Positions 18,538-26,118 of a DNA stretch of 64,000 nt are shown piece by piece. Position numbers and translations under genes: made by a program. Source of the stretch: Clostridiales bacterium 1_7_47FAA (lineage in GTDB: Bacteria; Bacillota; Clostridia; Lachnospirales; Lachnospiraceae); NCBI GenBank assembly GCA_000155435.1, contig DS990260.1:2505693-2569692 (forward strand). Reading direction: 5' to 3'. The first letter of the stretch is position 1, and every line of letters starts with the position of its first letter. The notes beneath the pieces were generated by a model. The model was given only the letters and a program-made list of their open reading frames with translations, was not told the DNA's origin and made no database searches.

Positions 18538-19428
18538 CTAGTCAATTATATTTGTCAGTTTACCTATCTTTTCTATCTCGCATATTACCTGGTCACCCTT
18601 TTTCATATAACGGGGCGGGTCATACCCCATGCCGACGCCGGAGGGGGTTCCCGTGGCAATGATGTCCCCGCACTCCAGAGTGATGCACTGGGATAATTCG
18701 GATATGAGCCGTGGAATGTCATGGATGAAATTGCGCGTATTGGAGTGCTGGCGCAGCTGTCCGTTGACAAAGCTCCTTACTTCCAGCTCCACGGGGAACG
18801 GCAGTTCCTCCCGTCCCACGATTACCGGCCCCATGGATGCGTATGTGTCCAGGCTCTTTCCATAAAACCACTGTCCATGCCCTGTCTGCAGGTTCCTGGA
18901 TGAAATGTCATTAAATACAGAATATCCGAAGATATATTCCTCTGCCTGGCAGGGCGGTATCTTCTTTCCATCCTTGCCAATGATGACCGCCAGCTCCACC
19001 TCATAATCCAGCGCTTCATCCACATCCAGCCTGCCCTCAATCCGTCCCCCGGGACCCATAAGCCGCAGCGCCCGTTTGGAGAAATATACTGCCTTGGGCG
19101 GTTTTATAAAGCTCTCTTTTCCAAGATGTTCCTCTGTTTCCCTCAGATGGTCTTCATAATTCACACCCACGCACAGGATATCGTGGATTGGCCGTTCAAT
19201 GGGCGCAAGAAGCCTCACTGAATCCAGGTCATATGACTGTTGCCCCAAACATCCGGAAACCGGCGGCTCCGGCAAGCCGCCGGAGATACCGGCATATTTA
19301 ATGAGATCCATCATATCCCCCTTCTTCAGTCCGGGAACAAGGGATGACACCGGGATCACCCGGTCCCCCTCCAAAAGGATGCCAACCTCTGCTTCCTTTC
19401 CAGGGGCAATAAACCTTATGTATTTCAT
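18538..19428 (-). CDS. Fumarylacetoacetate hydrolase family protein
   Basis: The 296 residues carry the FAH fold: an N-terminal cap and the metal-binding core with CVGVNYEDHLRE, DYEVELAVIIG and the late IIATGTPSGVGMG. Members hydrolyse or decarboxylate 2,4-diketo or related acids; some act on 2,4-diketo-3-deoxy sugar acids, which would suit this operon. Start 19428 (MKYIRF) is chosen for AAAAAGAGGTGTATC before it; the longer in-frame start overlaps the upstream dehydratase gene. Exact substrate is unknown. Confidence 0.88.
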   Translation of the reverse strand: MKYIRFIAPGKEAEVGILLEGDRVIPVSSLVPGLKKGDMMDLIKYAGISGGLPEPPVSGCLGQQSYDLDSVRLLAPIERPIHDILCVGVNYEDHLRETEEHLGKESFIKPPKAVYFSKRALRLMGPGGRIEGRLDVDEALDYEVELAVIIGKDGKKIPPCQAEEYIFGYSVFNDISSRNLQTGHGQWFYGKSLDTYASMGPVIVGREELPFPVELEVRSFVNGQLRQHSNTRNFIHDIPRLISELSQCITLECGDIIATGTPSGVGMGYDPPRYMKKGDQVICEIEKIGKLTNIID

Positions 19429-19465
19429 GATACACCTCTTTTTATATCGTGCCACCCTTTTATGG

Positions 19466-20653
19466 TTACATATAATTACATACCCTGGCAATGGCCATTT
19501 CCGTGTAGCCCAGGGCTTCTGCCTTGGTCAGTTTTCCGTCGGCCACCTGCTTCATTTCCGTAAACAGTTCATCCCCTAATTGCTCCAGGGTCTTCTTGCC
19601 GTAGATATAGGGGCTTGCATCAATGTCGATATTGTCGGACATGTTCGCATAGGTTACTTTATTGCCCGTAATCTTGATGACAGGGACAATGGGGTTGCCG
19701 GTAGGGGTTCCGCGGCCAGTGGAGAACAGGCATATCTGACAGCCGCCTGCAGCCATCCCGGCAACGGAAGAGGGGTCATTTCCAGGTGTGTCCATAATGA
19801 CCAGGCCCATGTTTTTCTCCACCTGTTTTGCATAATCGTAAACCTCGTTGACCGGCACATGGCCGCCCTTATGGATGCAGCCCAGGGACTTTTCCTCCAG
19901 GGTCGTCAGTCCGCCTTCCATGTTGCCTGGGGACGGGTTTCCTTCCCGCACATCATGGCCCACAAGGCGGATTGCATTTTCATAATCATGTACAATCTGG
20001 TAAATCCTCTGGCTGACCCTCTCATCCTTGCCGCGCTTTGCCAGTATGTGTTCGGCGCCGATGAACTCGGTTGTCTCGGACAGGATGGAGGTCCCTCCGA
20101 TTTCCGCCATGCGGTCGCTGATTTCGCCAATAAGGACATTGGAAGCAAGACCTGAGGTAGGGTCCGAACCGCCGCATTCCGTTCCGATGATTAGTTCGGA
20201 CATGCCGAATTCCTCGCGGTGAAGCATGGACGCGTCCATTGTCATTTTCCTGGCGGAGCGCACCGCCTTCTCGATGGTGGCAATGGTGCCGCCGTTTTCC
20301 TGGATGATAAAATGCTCCAGTGGCTTGTTTGTGCGTTCCCTGATTGCATCCAGCACCAGATCCATCTGGCAGTTCTCACATCCCAGGGAAATGACCACTG
20401 TCCCATATACATTGGGATTGGCTGCATAACCAGCCATCACGTCCATGGTAAACTGCTGGTCCGAGGGGACCTGGGAGCATCCATTCTGATTGTTAAATGT
20501 AACAGCATTTTCCACCTGGGAAGCGATGATCCTTGTTGTATCCGAAGCACATACGCTGGCCGGGAGGATTAACACCTTGTTGCGTATCCCTACCCTTCCA
20601 TCCGGTCTCCTGTATCCCATAAATGTCATTTCCTTCATTGCTTTCTTATCCAT
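19466..20653 (-). CDS. UxaA-family dehydratase/lyase, large subunit
   Basis: 395 residues of the altronate/galactarate dehydratase C-terminal domain type: FMGYRRPDGRVGIRNKVLIL at the start, ISLGCENCQMD, the EFGMSELIIGTECGGSDPTS block and FSTGRGTPTGNPIVPVIKIT. Conserved cysteines in these blocks may bind an iron centre. Together with the small SAF-domain protein encoded 15 bp upstream it forms the two-part form of the enzyme, which also includes sulfolactate sulfo-lyase SuyAB. The KDG-like permease favours a sugar acid as substrate (inference). Confidence 0.9.
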   Translation of the reverse strand: MDKKAMKEMTFMGYRRPDGRVGIRNKVLILPASVCASDTTRIIASQVENAVTFNNQNGCSQVPSDQQFTMDVMAGYAANPNVYGTVVISLGCENCQMDLVLDAIRERTNKPLEHFIIQENGGTIATIEKAVRSARKMTMDASMLHREEFGMSELIIGTECGGSDPTSGLASNVLIGEISDRMAEIGGTSILSETTEFIGAEHILAKRGKDERVSQRIYQIVHDYENAIRLVGHDVREGNPSPGNMEGGLTTLEEKSLGCIHKGGHVPVNEVYDYAKQVEKNMGLVIMDTPGNDPSSVAGMAAGGCQICLFSTGRGTPTGNPIVPVIKITGNKVTYANMSDNIDIDASPYIYGKKTLEQLGDELFTEMKQVADGKLTKAEALGYTEMAIARVCNYM

Positions 20654-20668
20654 TGCGTCAGCCCCCTT

Positions 20669-20962
20669 TTATAATTGTTCCCTGTGGTTCTCAACATTGT
20701 GCGTATGTACGTGTTCGCCTGCCTGGATATCCCTGGCAGCCAGCCCGATATGTTCCCCATACTTGACAACCGGCTCTCCCTTTTGCATGTCCCTGATTGC
20801 AAACTTGTGGTAAATGGGTATGTCCGTAACAGCCGTAACTTCCCAAAGCCCGCCGTTCTTATCCAGCCAGGCCGCAATCTGGCCTGCCTTAACCGGTTCA
20901 ATGGCTACGGCTACCGTGTCTTTTTCATCAATAATCATTGCATTCGTAATTATTTCGCTCAT
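20669..20962 (-). CDS. UxaA-family SAF-domain small subunit
   Basis: 97 residues forming the SAF domain that in altronate dehydratase is the N-terminal part: DTVAVAIEPVKAGQ, YHKFAIRDMQKGEPVVKYG and the closing HVHTHNVENHR. The histidine-rich end is typical of the metal or substrate site. Start 20962 (MSEIIT) is preferred because GGAGG lies 9 nt before it, while an ATG three codons upstream abuts GGAGG. It is translated just before the large subunit. Confidence 0.9.
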   Translation of the reverse strand: MSEIITNAMIIDEKDTVAVAIEPVKAGQIAAWLDKNGGLWEVTAVTDIPIYHKFAIRDMQKGEPVVKYGEHIGLAARDIQAGEHVHTHNVENHREQL

Positions 20963-20993
20963 TCTAATCATCCTCCAGCATTTGTCCTATTAT

Positions 20994-21950
20994 TTATTCA
21001 GTTTCCAGCGGCATTTTGGGGCAGCCATACTTCTTGGCCCAGTAGCTTGTCATCAAAGGAGCGATGATTGCCGTTACCACCACGGCCGCCGCCACCTGGG
21101 TGGTTGCACCGGATACGTACGGCTCAAGAGCCGGGTCCGCCATGGCCACAACGGCCGGGACCGCCACCGCATTGCCTGCGGTTGTGGCAACTGCCCATCC
21201 GGCATATCCGGGACGCTTGCCAATCACGCGGTCGCAGAACACGATGAACGCGCCGCCCACGAATACAGAGATAAGCCCCAGGATTACGCCAGGTATACCA
21301 CCCTTAAGTACATTCATAAGATTGATTCCTGCTCCCAGCGTCAATCCCACAAAAGGAATCATCACAGCCCCTGCAGGGGAAACGAAATCCGCAAATTTTT
21401 TATCCATATTGCCCAGGATCATACCTACCAGGATAGGGGTCACGGTTGCAATCAATGCCTGGATTGGAATATTGGCAAGACCGGATACCCCCATGGCGAT
21501 CATGGTCATGAACGGTCCGTCATTCAGCGCCAGCAGCGCCATGGCGCCTCCGTCCACATCATCTCCGTATGTCTGCATCAGGGCCAGGTAAACGGAGCCG
21601 TTGCTGTTGGTTACGGCGCTGATGATTGCCAGTGCCGATAATCCCATGACTCCGGCAGGTCCGAATATCTTACCTACGGTGATTCCAATCAGCGAGCCGA
21701 TACAAAACTTTGAAAGCAGCAGGATTCCGCCCCGCTTCAGCACCCTTCCGATATCGCCCAGCTGCAGCGTGGTTCCCAGGCATACAAGCTGGATTCCCAT
21801 GGCGGTTGCGGCGCCTGCATTGGAAAATGTTGCTGTTGTCAGGGAGCCAAGCTGCAGCGCCTGGGGGAAAAAGGTGTTTAAGACCGCGCCAATCAGAAGC
21901 GGTACAATCATCATTCCGGCAGGAACCTTTTTTAGGAAATTCATTATCAT
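20994..21950 (-). CDS. kdgT: 2-keto-3-deoxygluconate permease (KdgT family)
   Basis: 318 residues with about ten hydrophobic segments, close to the usual KdgT length. Characteristic pieces are FLKKVPAGMMIVPLLIGAVLN at the start (trimmed of the last residues), ALSAIISAVTNSNG-like central motif ALAIISAVTNSNGSVYLAL, and the QVAAAVVVTAIIAPLM end. It should import a 2-keto-3-deoxy sugar acid with protons. Start 21950 is set by AAAGAGGGGTAAAACT before ATG; the longer reading frame extends through the promoter. First gene of the catabolic operon. Confidence 0.9.
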   Translation of the reverse strand: MIMNFLKKVPAGMMIVPLLIGAVLNTFFPQALQLGSLTTATFSNAGAATAMGIQLVCLGTTLQLGDIGRVLKRGGILLLSKFCIGSLIGITVGKIFGPAGVMGLSALAIISAVTNSNGSVYLALMQTYGDDVDGGAMALLALNDGPFMTMIAMGVSGLANIPIQALIATVTPILVGMILGNMDKKFADFVSPAGAVMIPFVGLTLGAGINLMNVLKGGIPGVILGLISVFVGGAFIVFCDRVIGKRPGYAGWAVATTAGNAVAVPAVVAMADPALEPYVSGATTQVAAAVVVTAIIAPLMTSYWAKKYGCPKMPLETE

Positions 21951-21972
21951 AGTTTTACCCCTCTTTTCTTTT

Positions 21973-22048
21973 TGTACGTATATTCGTACGATATGCGCAT
22001 TCTCGTACGTCACATAAAAAGAATATATCTGATTCAAAGAAAAGTCAA
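21973..22048 (-). promoter_or_regulatory. Promoter and GTACG-box operator of the sugar-acid operon
   Basis: Minus-strand -35 TTGACT (22043-22048) and -10 TATTCT (22020-22025), spacer 17 bp. Just downstream lie three GTAC-centred boxes: TGTACGTA (21973-21980), TCGTACGA (21984-21991) and TCGTACGT (22003-22010), the last two flanking ATGCGCAT. They sit where a repressor would block initiation, and an IclR regulator is divergently encoded; binding is inferred. Confidence 0.65.
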
Positions 22049-22112
22049 TATTAATTTAACATTTCGACATATCACACAAACGAATACATTTTATATTGTA
22101 TATTTTTACTAG

Positions 22113-22142
22113 TGGCTTTCTCAAAATCCCGTCTGGTATAAT
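22113..22142 (+). promoter_or_regulatory. Promoter of the IclR regulator gene
   Basis: -10 TATAAT (22137-22142) with a weak TGGCTT (22113-22118) 18 bp upstream, plus strand, about 28 bp before the start. Confidence 0.5.
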
Positions 22143-22170
22143 AGACTCAGCAAGTTAAAAGGAGCAGACC

Positions 22171-22962
22171 ATGCCAAATACAGAACATAAACCAACAGAG
22201 CGCGTTTTAAACATACTGGAGCTGCTGGGAACCACCCCATCCGGCCTCAGCCTTTCTGATATAGCCAAACATATCGGTTCCCCCAAAACAACCGTGGCCC
22301 CTATCCTGCACACCATGGCCAGCCGGAACTTCATCGCATTCCACAGGGACAGCAGCCTTTACACCATAGGCATCGGCGCCTACCTGGCGGGCAGTTCCTA
22401 TTATGGTGAAAAGAGCATCATGCAGTTCATCAAATCAGAAATGGAATATGCGGTCAATGAAACAAACGAAATCTGCCAATTCGGAATCCGTTCCGATAAC
22501 AGCGTGCTTTACATAGCAAAGGTGGACTCAAAGGAGGCCATACGCCTTGTATCCAGCGTCGGGAAACGTCTGCCCCTCTACTGTACCGCTCTTGGCAAGG
22601 CCCTGCTGTACCAGCTCCCCTTTGAAAAGGTAAGGGCCTTATACCCTAACGGCCTGGAAAAGTTCACCGAATATACCATCACGGATTTTGAAACACTGGA
22701 AAAAGAGTGGGAAGAGATCAACGCCAGCAAGTTTGCCCACGAAAAAAAGGAAACCGCCCTGGACATCTGCTGCTACGCAGTCCCTATCTGCTGCAACCAG
22801 AAAACCATTGCCAGCCTGTCCATCAGCGTTCCTGCCTTTCGGGACACGGAAGAAAAAGCTGTGTTGATAAAAGATGTACTTAAAAAGGTGGGAAATACAA
22901 TCGAACAGTATTTGTTTGAGAATAATTTGGATGAGAATGCGTTTTGTATTTATGAGGGGTGA
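22171..22962 (+). CDS. IclR-family transcriptional regulator
   Basis: 263 residues: winged helix about 7-65 (VLNILELLGTTPSGLSLSDI) and the IclR ligand domain about 75-250 with RLVSSVGKRLPLYCTALGKA, the classic effector-domain signature, and LSISVPAFR near the end. It is divergent from the sugar-acid operon with a 220-bp shared control region holding the GTACG boxes, so it most likely controls that operon in response to a sugar acid or its keto-deoxy product. AAAAGGAGCAGACC precedes the ATG. Confidence 0.93.
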   Translation: MPNTEHKPTERVLNILELLGTTPSGLSLSDIAKHIGSPKTTVAPILHTMASRNFIAFHRDSSLYTIGIGAYLAGSSYYGEKSIMQFIKSEMEYAVNETNEICQFGIRSDNSVLYIAKVDSKEAIRLVSSVGKRLPLYCTALGKALLYQLPFEKVRALYPNGLEKFTEYTITDFETLEKEWEEINASKFAHEKKETALDICCYAVPICCNQKTIASLSISVPAFRDTEEKAVLIKDVLKKVGNTIEQYLFENNLDENAFCIYEG

Positions 22963-22997
22963 GGATTGGTAGGATGAGGATGGAGGTGCATCCGTCC

Positions 22998-23229
22998 GTG
23001 AGTGGAATGGGGATGGGGGCCATGGATACGGCTGCGGGGCTAGCATGTCTAAGCCTGTGGGAATCGGCGCTGGACAAGAGTCTGGCTGCCAAACTCACGC
23101 CTTGTCTTATCCAACAATTTTGTTACTGAGTTCAGACAAAGGCGCCAGACTCTTAGCACCGATTCCCACAGGCTAAGACCTGCACGCCCCTGTAGATGCA
23201 TCCATGGCCCCCATCCCCATTCCACTCAC
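22998..23229. repeat. 232-bp nested double palindrome
   Basis: Outer perfect 30-bp arms (22998-23027 with 23200-23229). Inner perfect arms AGCCTGTGGGAATCGG (23052-23067) with CCGATTCCCACAGGCT (23159-23174), and AAGAGTCTGGC (23076-23086) with GCCAGACTCTT (23144-23154). In the apical part AACTCA (23092-23097)/TGAGTT (23127-23132) interleaves with GCCTTGTC (23099-23106)/GACAAAGGC (23135-23143), a possible pseudoknot. It starts 36 bp after the IclR stop. Confidence 0.9.
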
Positions 23230-23499
23230 CCGCTACGTATCGACAGCTTCCTGCATCACACGAATCCGGGGTGTGATTTATGAGTCTCTGCGGCGTAGTA
23301 GATACCAGTATGCCAGTGCATGTTGTCTGCCGTAGGTGTGCTCCGCAAAGAGGTGGCGTAGTGGGCGCTATGACTAGGCTTTTCAGGCATATTTCTGGCG
23401 TAGATATCTGATGCTGGCTTTACTGGTATTTGTGTAAGGCTGTACTAACTATGGCTTTCGTATTGATTTCATATTACGTTCTTATCGCTTAATTATTGT

Positions 23500-23730
23500 T
23501 TTTTATTGGCTTCTTATTGCCTTTTTATTATTTACTTTTCGTGCTTTTATTGCTCTTTGTTGCTTTCTTATTGCCTTCTTATTACTTACTTATCGCGCTT
23601 CTATTGTTCTTTTGTTGCTTTCTTAATGCCTTCTTAATTATTTACTTATCGCGCTTCTATTGTTCTTTTGTTGCTTTCTTATTGTCTTCCTAATTATTTA
23701 CTTATGGCGCTTTTATTGTTCTTTTAGTTG
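23500..23730. repeat. A/T-rich tandem repeat, period about 56 bp
   Basis: TTTGTTGCTTTCTTA recurs at 23556, 23611 and 23667 (55- and 56-bp steps), with TTACTTATCGCGCTTCTATTG between, and degenerate units on both sides. About four units in all. One strand is strongly pyrimidine-rich. Confidence 0.85.
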
Positions 23731-23933
23731 ACCAGTTACAGTGCCAGATTAATGATAATTTGGACAGCAATCCATATTCGATTGCACATCTAACTATAGA
23801 ATGAATCCAAAAATATGTTAAAATACTCAACCTAAGATATCCCATAAACCAGCACACTGCCCGTGTCATATGGCGGGCGGGGCCTTCTTCCTTTCTGGTG
23901 TGGAGGTGGCAGACGCAGTGGACGGAAGATATA

Positions 23934-24233
23934 GCAACCTCTTCATAACCTTGGCAGGAGCGGGGGCGGGAGGCGGGCGGGCTTGCGGTTCCTTGTGGAG
24001 GGGGCTTGGTTTGCTTGCTCAAAAAATGGGCGGAAACAGGGCCGAGAGAGGGCTTCCAAGCCCGAACGCAGAGCGCCTACGGACGAAAAATCATCAAGAT
24101 TTCTTCGGTAGTTGGCGCGGTGCCCTGTTTCCGTCCATTTTTTGAGTTAGCAAACCATGCGCCCGGAACCAGGAACCGCAAGGCCGCCCGCCTCCCGCCC
24201 CTGTTCCCGGAACCAAACAAAAGCAGAGGTTGC
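23934..24233. repeat. 300-bp structured palindromic element, copy 1
   Basis: Ends are GCAACCTCT (23934-23942) and AGAGGTTGC (24225-24233). Inside, a 30-bp GC-rich arm (23963-23992) pairs with 24172-24201 with one mismatch, and a 33-bp arm (24010-24042) pairs with 24122-24154 with few mismatches. The core holds GGGCT-TCCA-AGCCC, GCGCC (24073-24077)/GGCGC (24114-24118) and CGAAAAATC/GATTTCTTCG around ATCAA. The same architecture recurs at 49066-49367 with compensatory changes. It lies between convergent 3' ends. Confidence 0.9.
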
Positions 24234-24263
24234 GCACCCCCACGTTCCCTCTGCCTCCCCCCA

Positions 24264-25496
24264 TCAATACCTATTATCAAACACCCTGGTAGACTTCTTC
24301 TCACTCCGCGGAAGTTCCCCCAGATCCACCAGCTTAACAACCGGCGTCAGGCCTATCCTGTTTTTGAAGCTGGTCTGGATTTCTATTTCAAGGGCGTACC
24401 TGTTAATGGATGGGTTGGTTTCCACAAACAGGGTCATTACATCCTTGCCCATGAGATGGTCTACCATGACCTGATACTCACTGGATGCGCCTTCAATGGA
24501 GCTTAACAGTTCTTCTATCTGGCTTGGGAAAATGTTGACACCCTTTACTTTTACCATATCGTCCGTGCGTCCAATCAAGGTTCCGATTCTTGGATAAGGA
24601 GAACCACATGGGCAGTCGCCGGGCACAATCCTGGAAAGGTCATGGGTGCGGTAACGGATTAAGGGAGCGCCTTCTTTTTTCAGGGTTGTGATGACGATTT
24701 CCCCCACTTCCCCGTCAGGCAGGACTTCTCCTGTCTTCGGGTCCACAATCTCAATGTAAATAAAATCATCCCAGTAATGCATGGCTCCCTGGGCCTGGCA
24801 GTTGATTGCAATGCCGGGACCATATACTTCCGTGAGTCCATAGATGTCGTAAAGGTCAACCCCCAGCTCGGCGGCAATCCGCTTCCTCATCTTGTCACCC
24901 CAGCGTTCCGATCCAATCACACCTTTTCTCAGGCATATCCTGTCCCCAATCCCCCTCTTGGCAATCTCCTCTGCCAACAGCAGGGCATAGGATGAGGTGG
25001 CGCACAGGACCGTGGACTTCATGTCCATCATCATGCGCAGCTGTTTATCCGTGTTGCCGGGTCCCATGGGCACGGTCATGGCCCCCAGACGCTCAGCTCC
25101 CAGCTGGAATCCGATTCCCGCTGTCCACAGCCCGTATCCCGGTGTAATCTGTATCCTGTCCATGTTGGTGATTCCAGCCATCTCATAACAGCGGGCAAAC
25201 ATCAGCGCCCAGTCATCCACATCCTGCTGGGTGTAGGGGATGATGACCGGGGTCCCGGTGGTCCCGGATGAGGAGTGGATACGCACGATTTTATCTTCTG
25301 GTTCAGCCATGAGACCAAGGGGATACGCCTCCCTCAGGTCGCCTTTCCACGTAAACGGAAGCTTTTCAAAGTCCTCCTGCGACTGTATCTGGTCCACATT
25401 GATTCCTTCCAGCTTATGCTTGTAAAAACATTCCTTGCCAGTCAGTTTCTTAAGCTGTTCCTTTATGAGAAGGAACTGGGATTCTTTCATCTTCAT
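24264..25496 (-). CDS. paaK: Phenylacetate--CoA ligase-type aryl-CoA ligase
   Basis: Adenylate-forming ligase joining an arylacetate to CoA. The 410 residues have the P-loop-like HSSSGTTGTPVIIPY, DIYGLTEVYGPG (A5 motif region), the hinge motif LIRYRTHDLSRI and the C-terminal GRTDDMVKVKGVNIFPSQIE. The length is slightly under the usual 430. It is the third gene after iorA and iorB (gap 19 bp), all under one T-box leader. With the oxidoreductase it interconverts arylpyruvate, arylacetyl-CoA and arylacetate. Substrate could be indole-, phenyl- or hydroxyphenylacetate. Confidence 0.93.
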   Translation of the reverse strand: MKMKESQFLLIKEQLKKLTGKECFYKHKLEGINVDQIQSQEDFEKLPFTWKGDLREAYPLGLMAEPEDKIVRIHSSSGTTGTPVIIPYTQQDVDDWALMFARCYEMAGITNMDRIQITPGYGLWTAGIGFQLGAERLGAMTVPMGPGNTDKQLRMMMDMKSTVLCATSSYALLLAEEIAKRGIGDRICLRKGVIGSERWGDKMRKRIAAELGVDLYDIYGLTEVYGPGIAINCQAQGAMHYWDDFIYIEIVDPKTGEVLPDGEVGEIVITTLKKEGAPLIRYRTHDLSRIVPGDCPCGSPYPRIGTLIGRTDDMVKVKGVNIFPSQIEELLSSIEGASSEYQVMVDHLMGKDVMTLFVETNPSINRYALEIEIQTSFKNRIGLTPVVKLVDLGELPRSEKKSTRVFDNRY

Positions 25497-25515
25497 TGGT
25501 TCTATCCTCCGTTTT

Positions 25516-26103
25516 TCACGCGTGTTCTGAGACAGCGCCCAGGTTAAGCGCCGTCACATTCATGGCCCTGAACTTCTCAGGTACCCGTTTTAATATGGCC
25601 TGCTCCATTTCCTCCAGGGAAATGCCAATTAAACCGCTGGCAATGGCAGCGCCCAACAGCGCCACATTCAGTACCTTTGGAGAACCGCTCCTGGCACAGA
25701 TGGCTGTGCCGTCCACCACCACCAGGTTATCCACGGTCTGTTTTAAATACTCCATCATCTCATTGCCTGTATAGGCGCCGCCTGTGAGGGAAGCAGTAAC
25801 CGGACGGATCGGCACGGGTGACACCACCATGCAGCCTCCCTTTTTCAGGTATGGAAGACAGCGCACTGCCTCGGCGGGTTCAAAGCCAATGATGACGTCC
25901 GCTGCTTTGTATGGTATCAGGGGGGAGTGGATTTCCTCCCCAATCCGCACATGGCTGACCACGCTGCCGCCTCTCTGTGCCATTCCAATAGTTTCTGCCC
26001 CTCTGGCCTCCATCCCCTTTTCCATGGCTGCCAGGGCTATCAGGCGGGACGCAAGGACGGTTCCCTGTCCTCCCACTCCACATAACAATACATTTTTTGT
26101 CAT
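25516..26103 (-). CDS. iorB: Indolepyruvate:ferredoxin oxidoreductase, beta subunit
   Basis: 195 residues of the gamma-domain 2-oxoacid oxidoreductase type: NVLLCGVGGQGTVLASRLIA at the start, GAETIGMAQRGGSVVSHVRI and LGAAIASGLIGISLEEME. It is the small partner of the TPP- and iron-sulfur-containing alpha subunit encoded 15 bp upstream. Length is normal for IorB (about 190-200). Confidence 0.95.
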   Translation of the reverse strand: MTKNVLLCGVGGQGTVLASRLIALAAMEKGMEARGAETIGMAQRGGSVVSHVRIGEEIHSPLIPYKAADVIIGFEPAEAVRCLPYLKKGGCMVVSPVPIRPVTASLTGGAYTGNEMMEYLKQTVDNLVVVDGTAICARSGSPKVLNVALLGAAIASGLIGISLEEMEQAILKRVPEKFRAMNVTALNLGAVSEHA

Positions 26104-26118
26104 ATCTATCCTCCTCGC

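Larger units (their letters stand above)
22963..24263. other. 1.3-kb gene-free region between convergent genes
   Basis: Holds a 232-bp double palindrome (22998-23229), about 270 bp with no feature I can name (23230-23500), an A/T-rich 56-bp tandem array (about 23500-23730), about 200 bp of unassigned sequence, and a 300-bp structured repeat (23934-24233). The open frames crossing it are not credible genes. Confidence 0.8.

Noticed and set aside
23740-23930. IS remnant between the 56-bp array and the 300-bp element
   Set aside because: A short minus-strand frame looked vaguely transposase-like, but no motif or terminal repeat supports it.
23702-24506. Overlapping open frames on both strands across the 300-bp element (23702-24022, 23870-24145, 24006-24506), and likewise 48991-49420 at copy 2
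   Set aside because: They run through palindromic arms that are open in many frames, have no ribosome binding sites, and the two copies differ by stem-preserving changes and not by synonymous ones.
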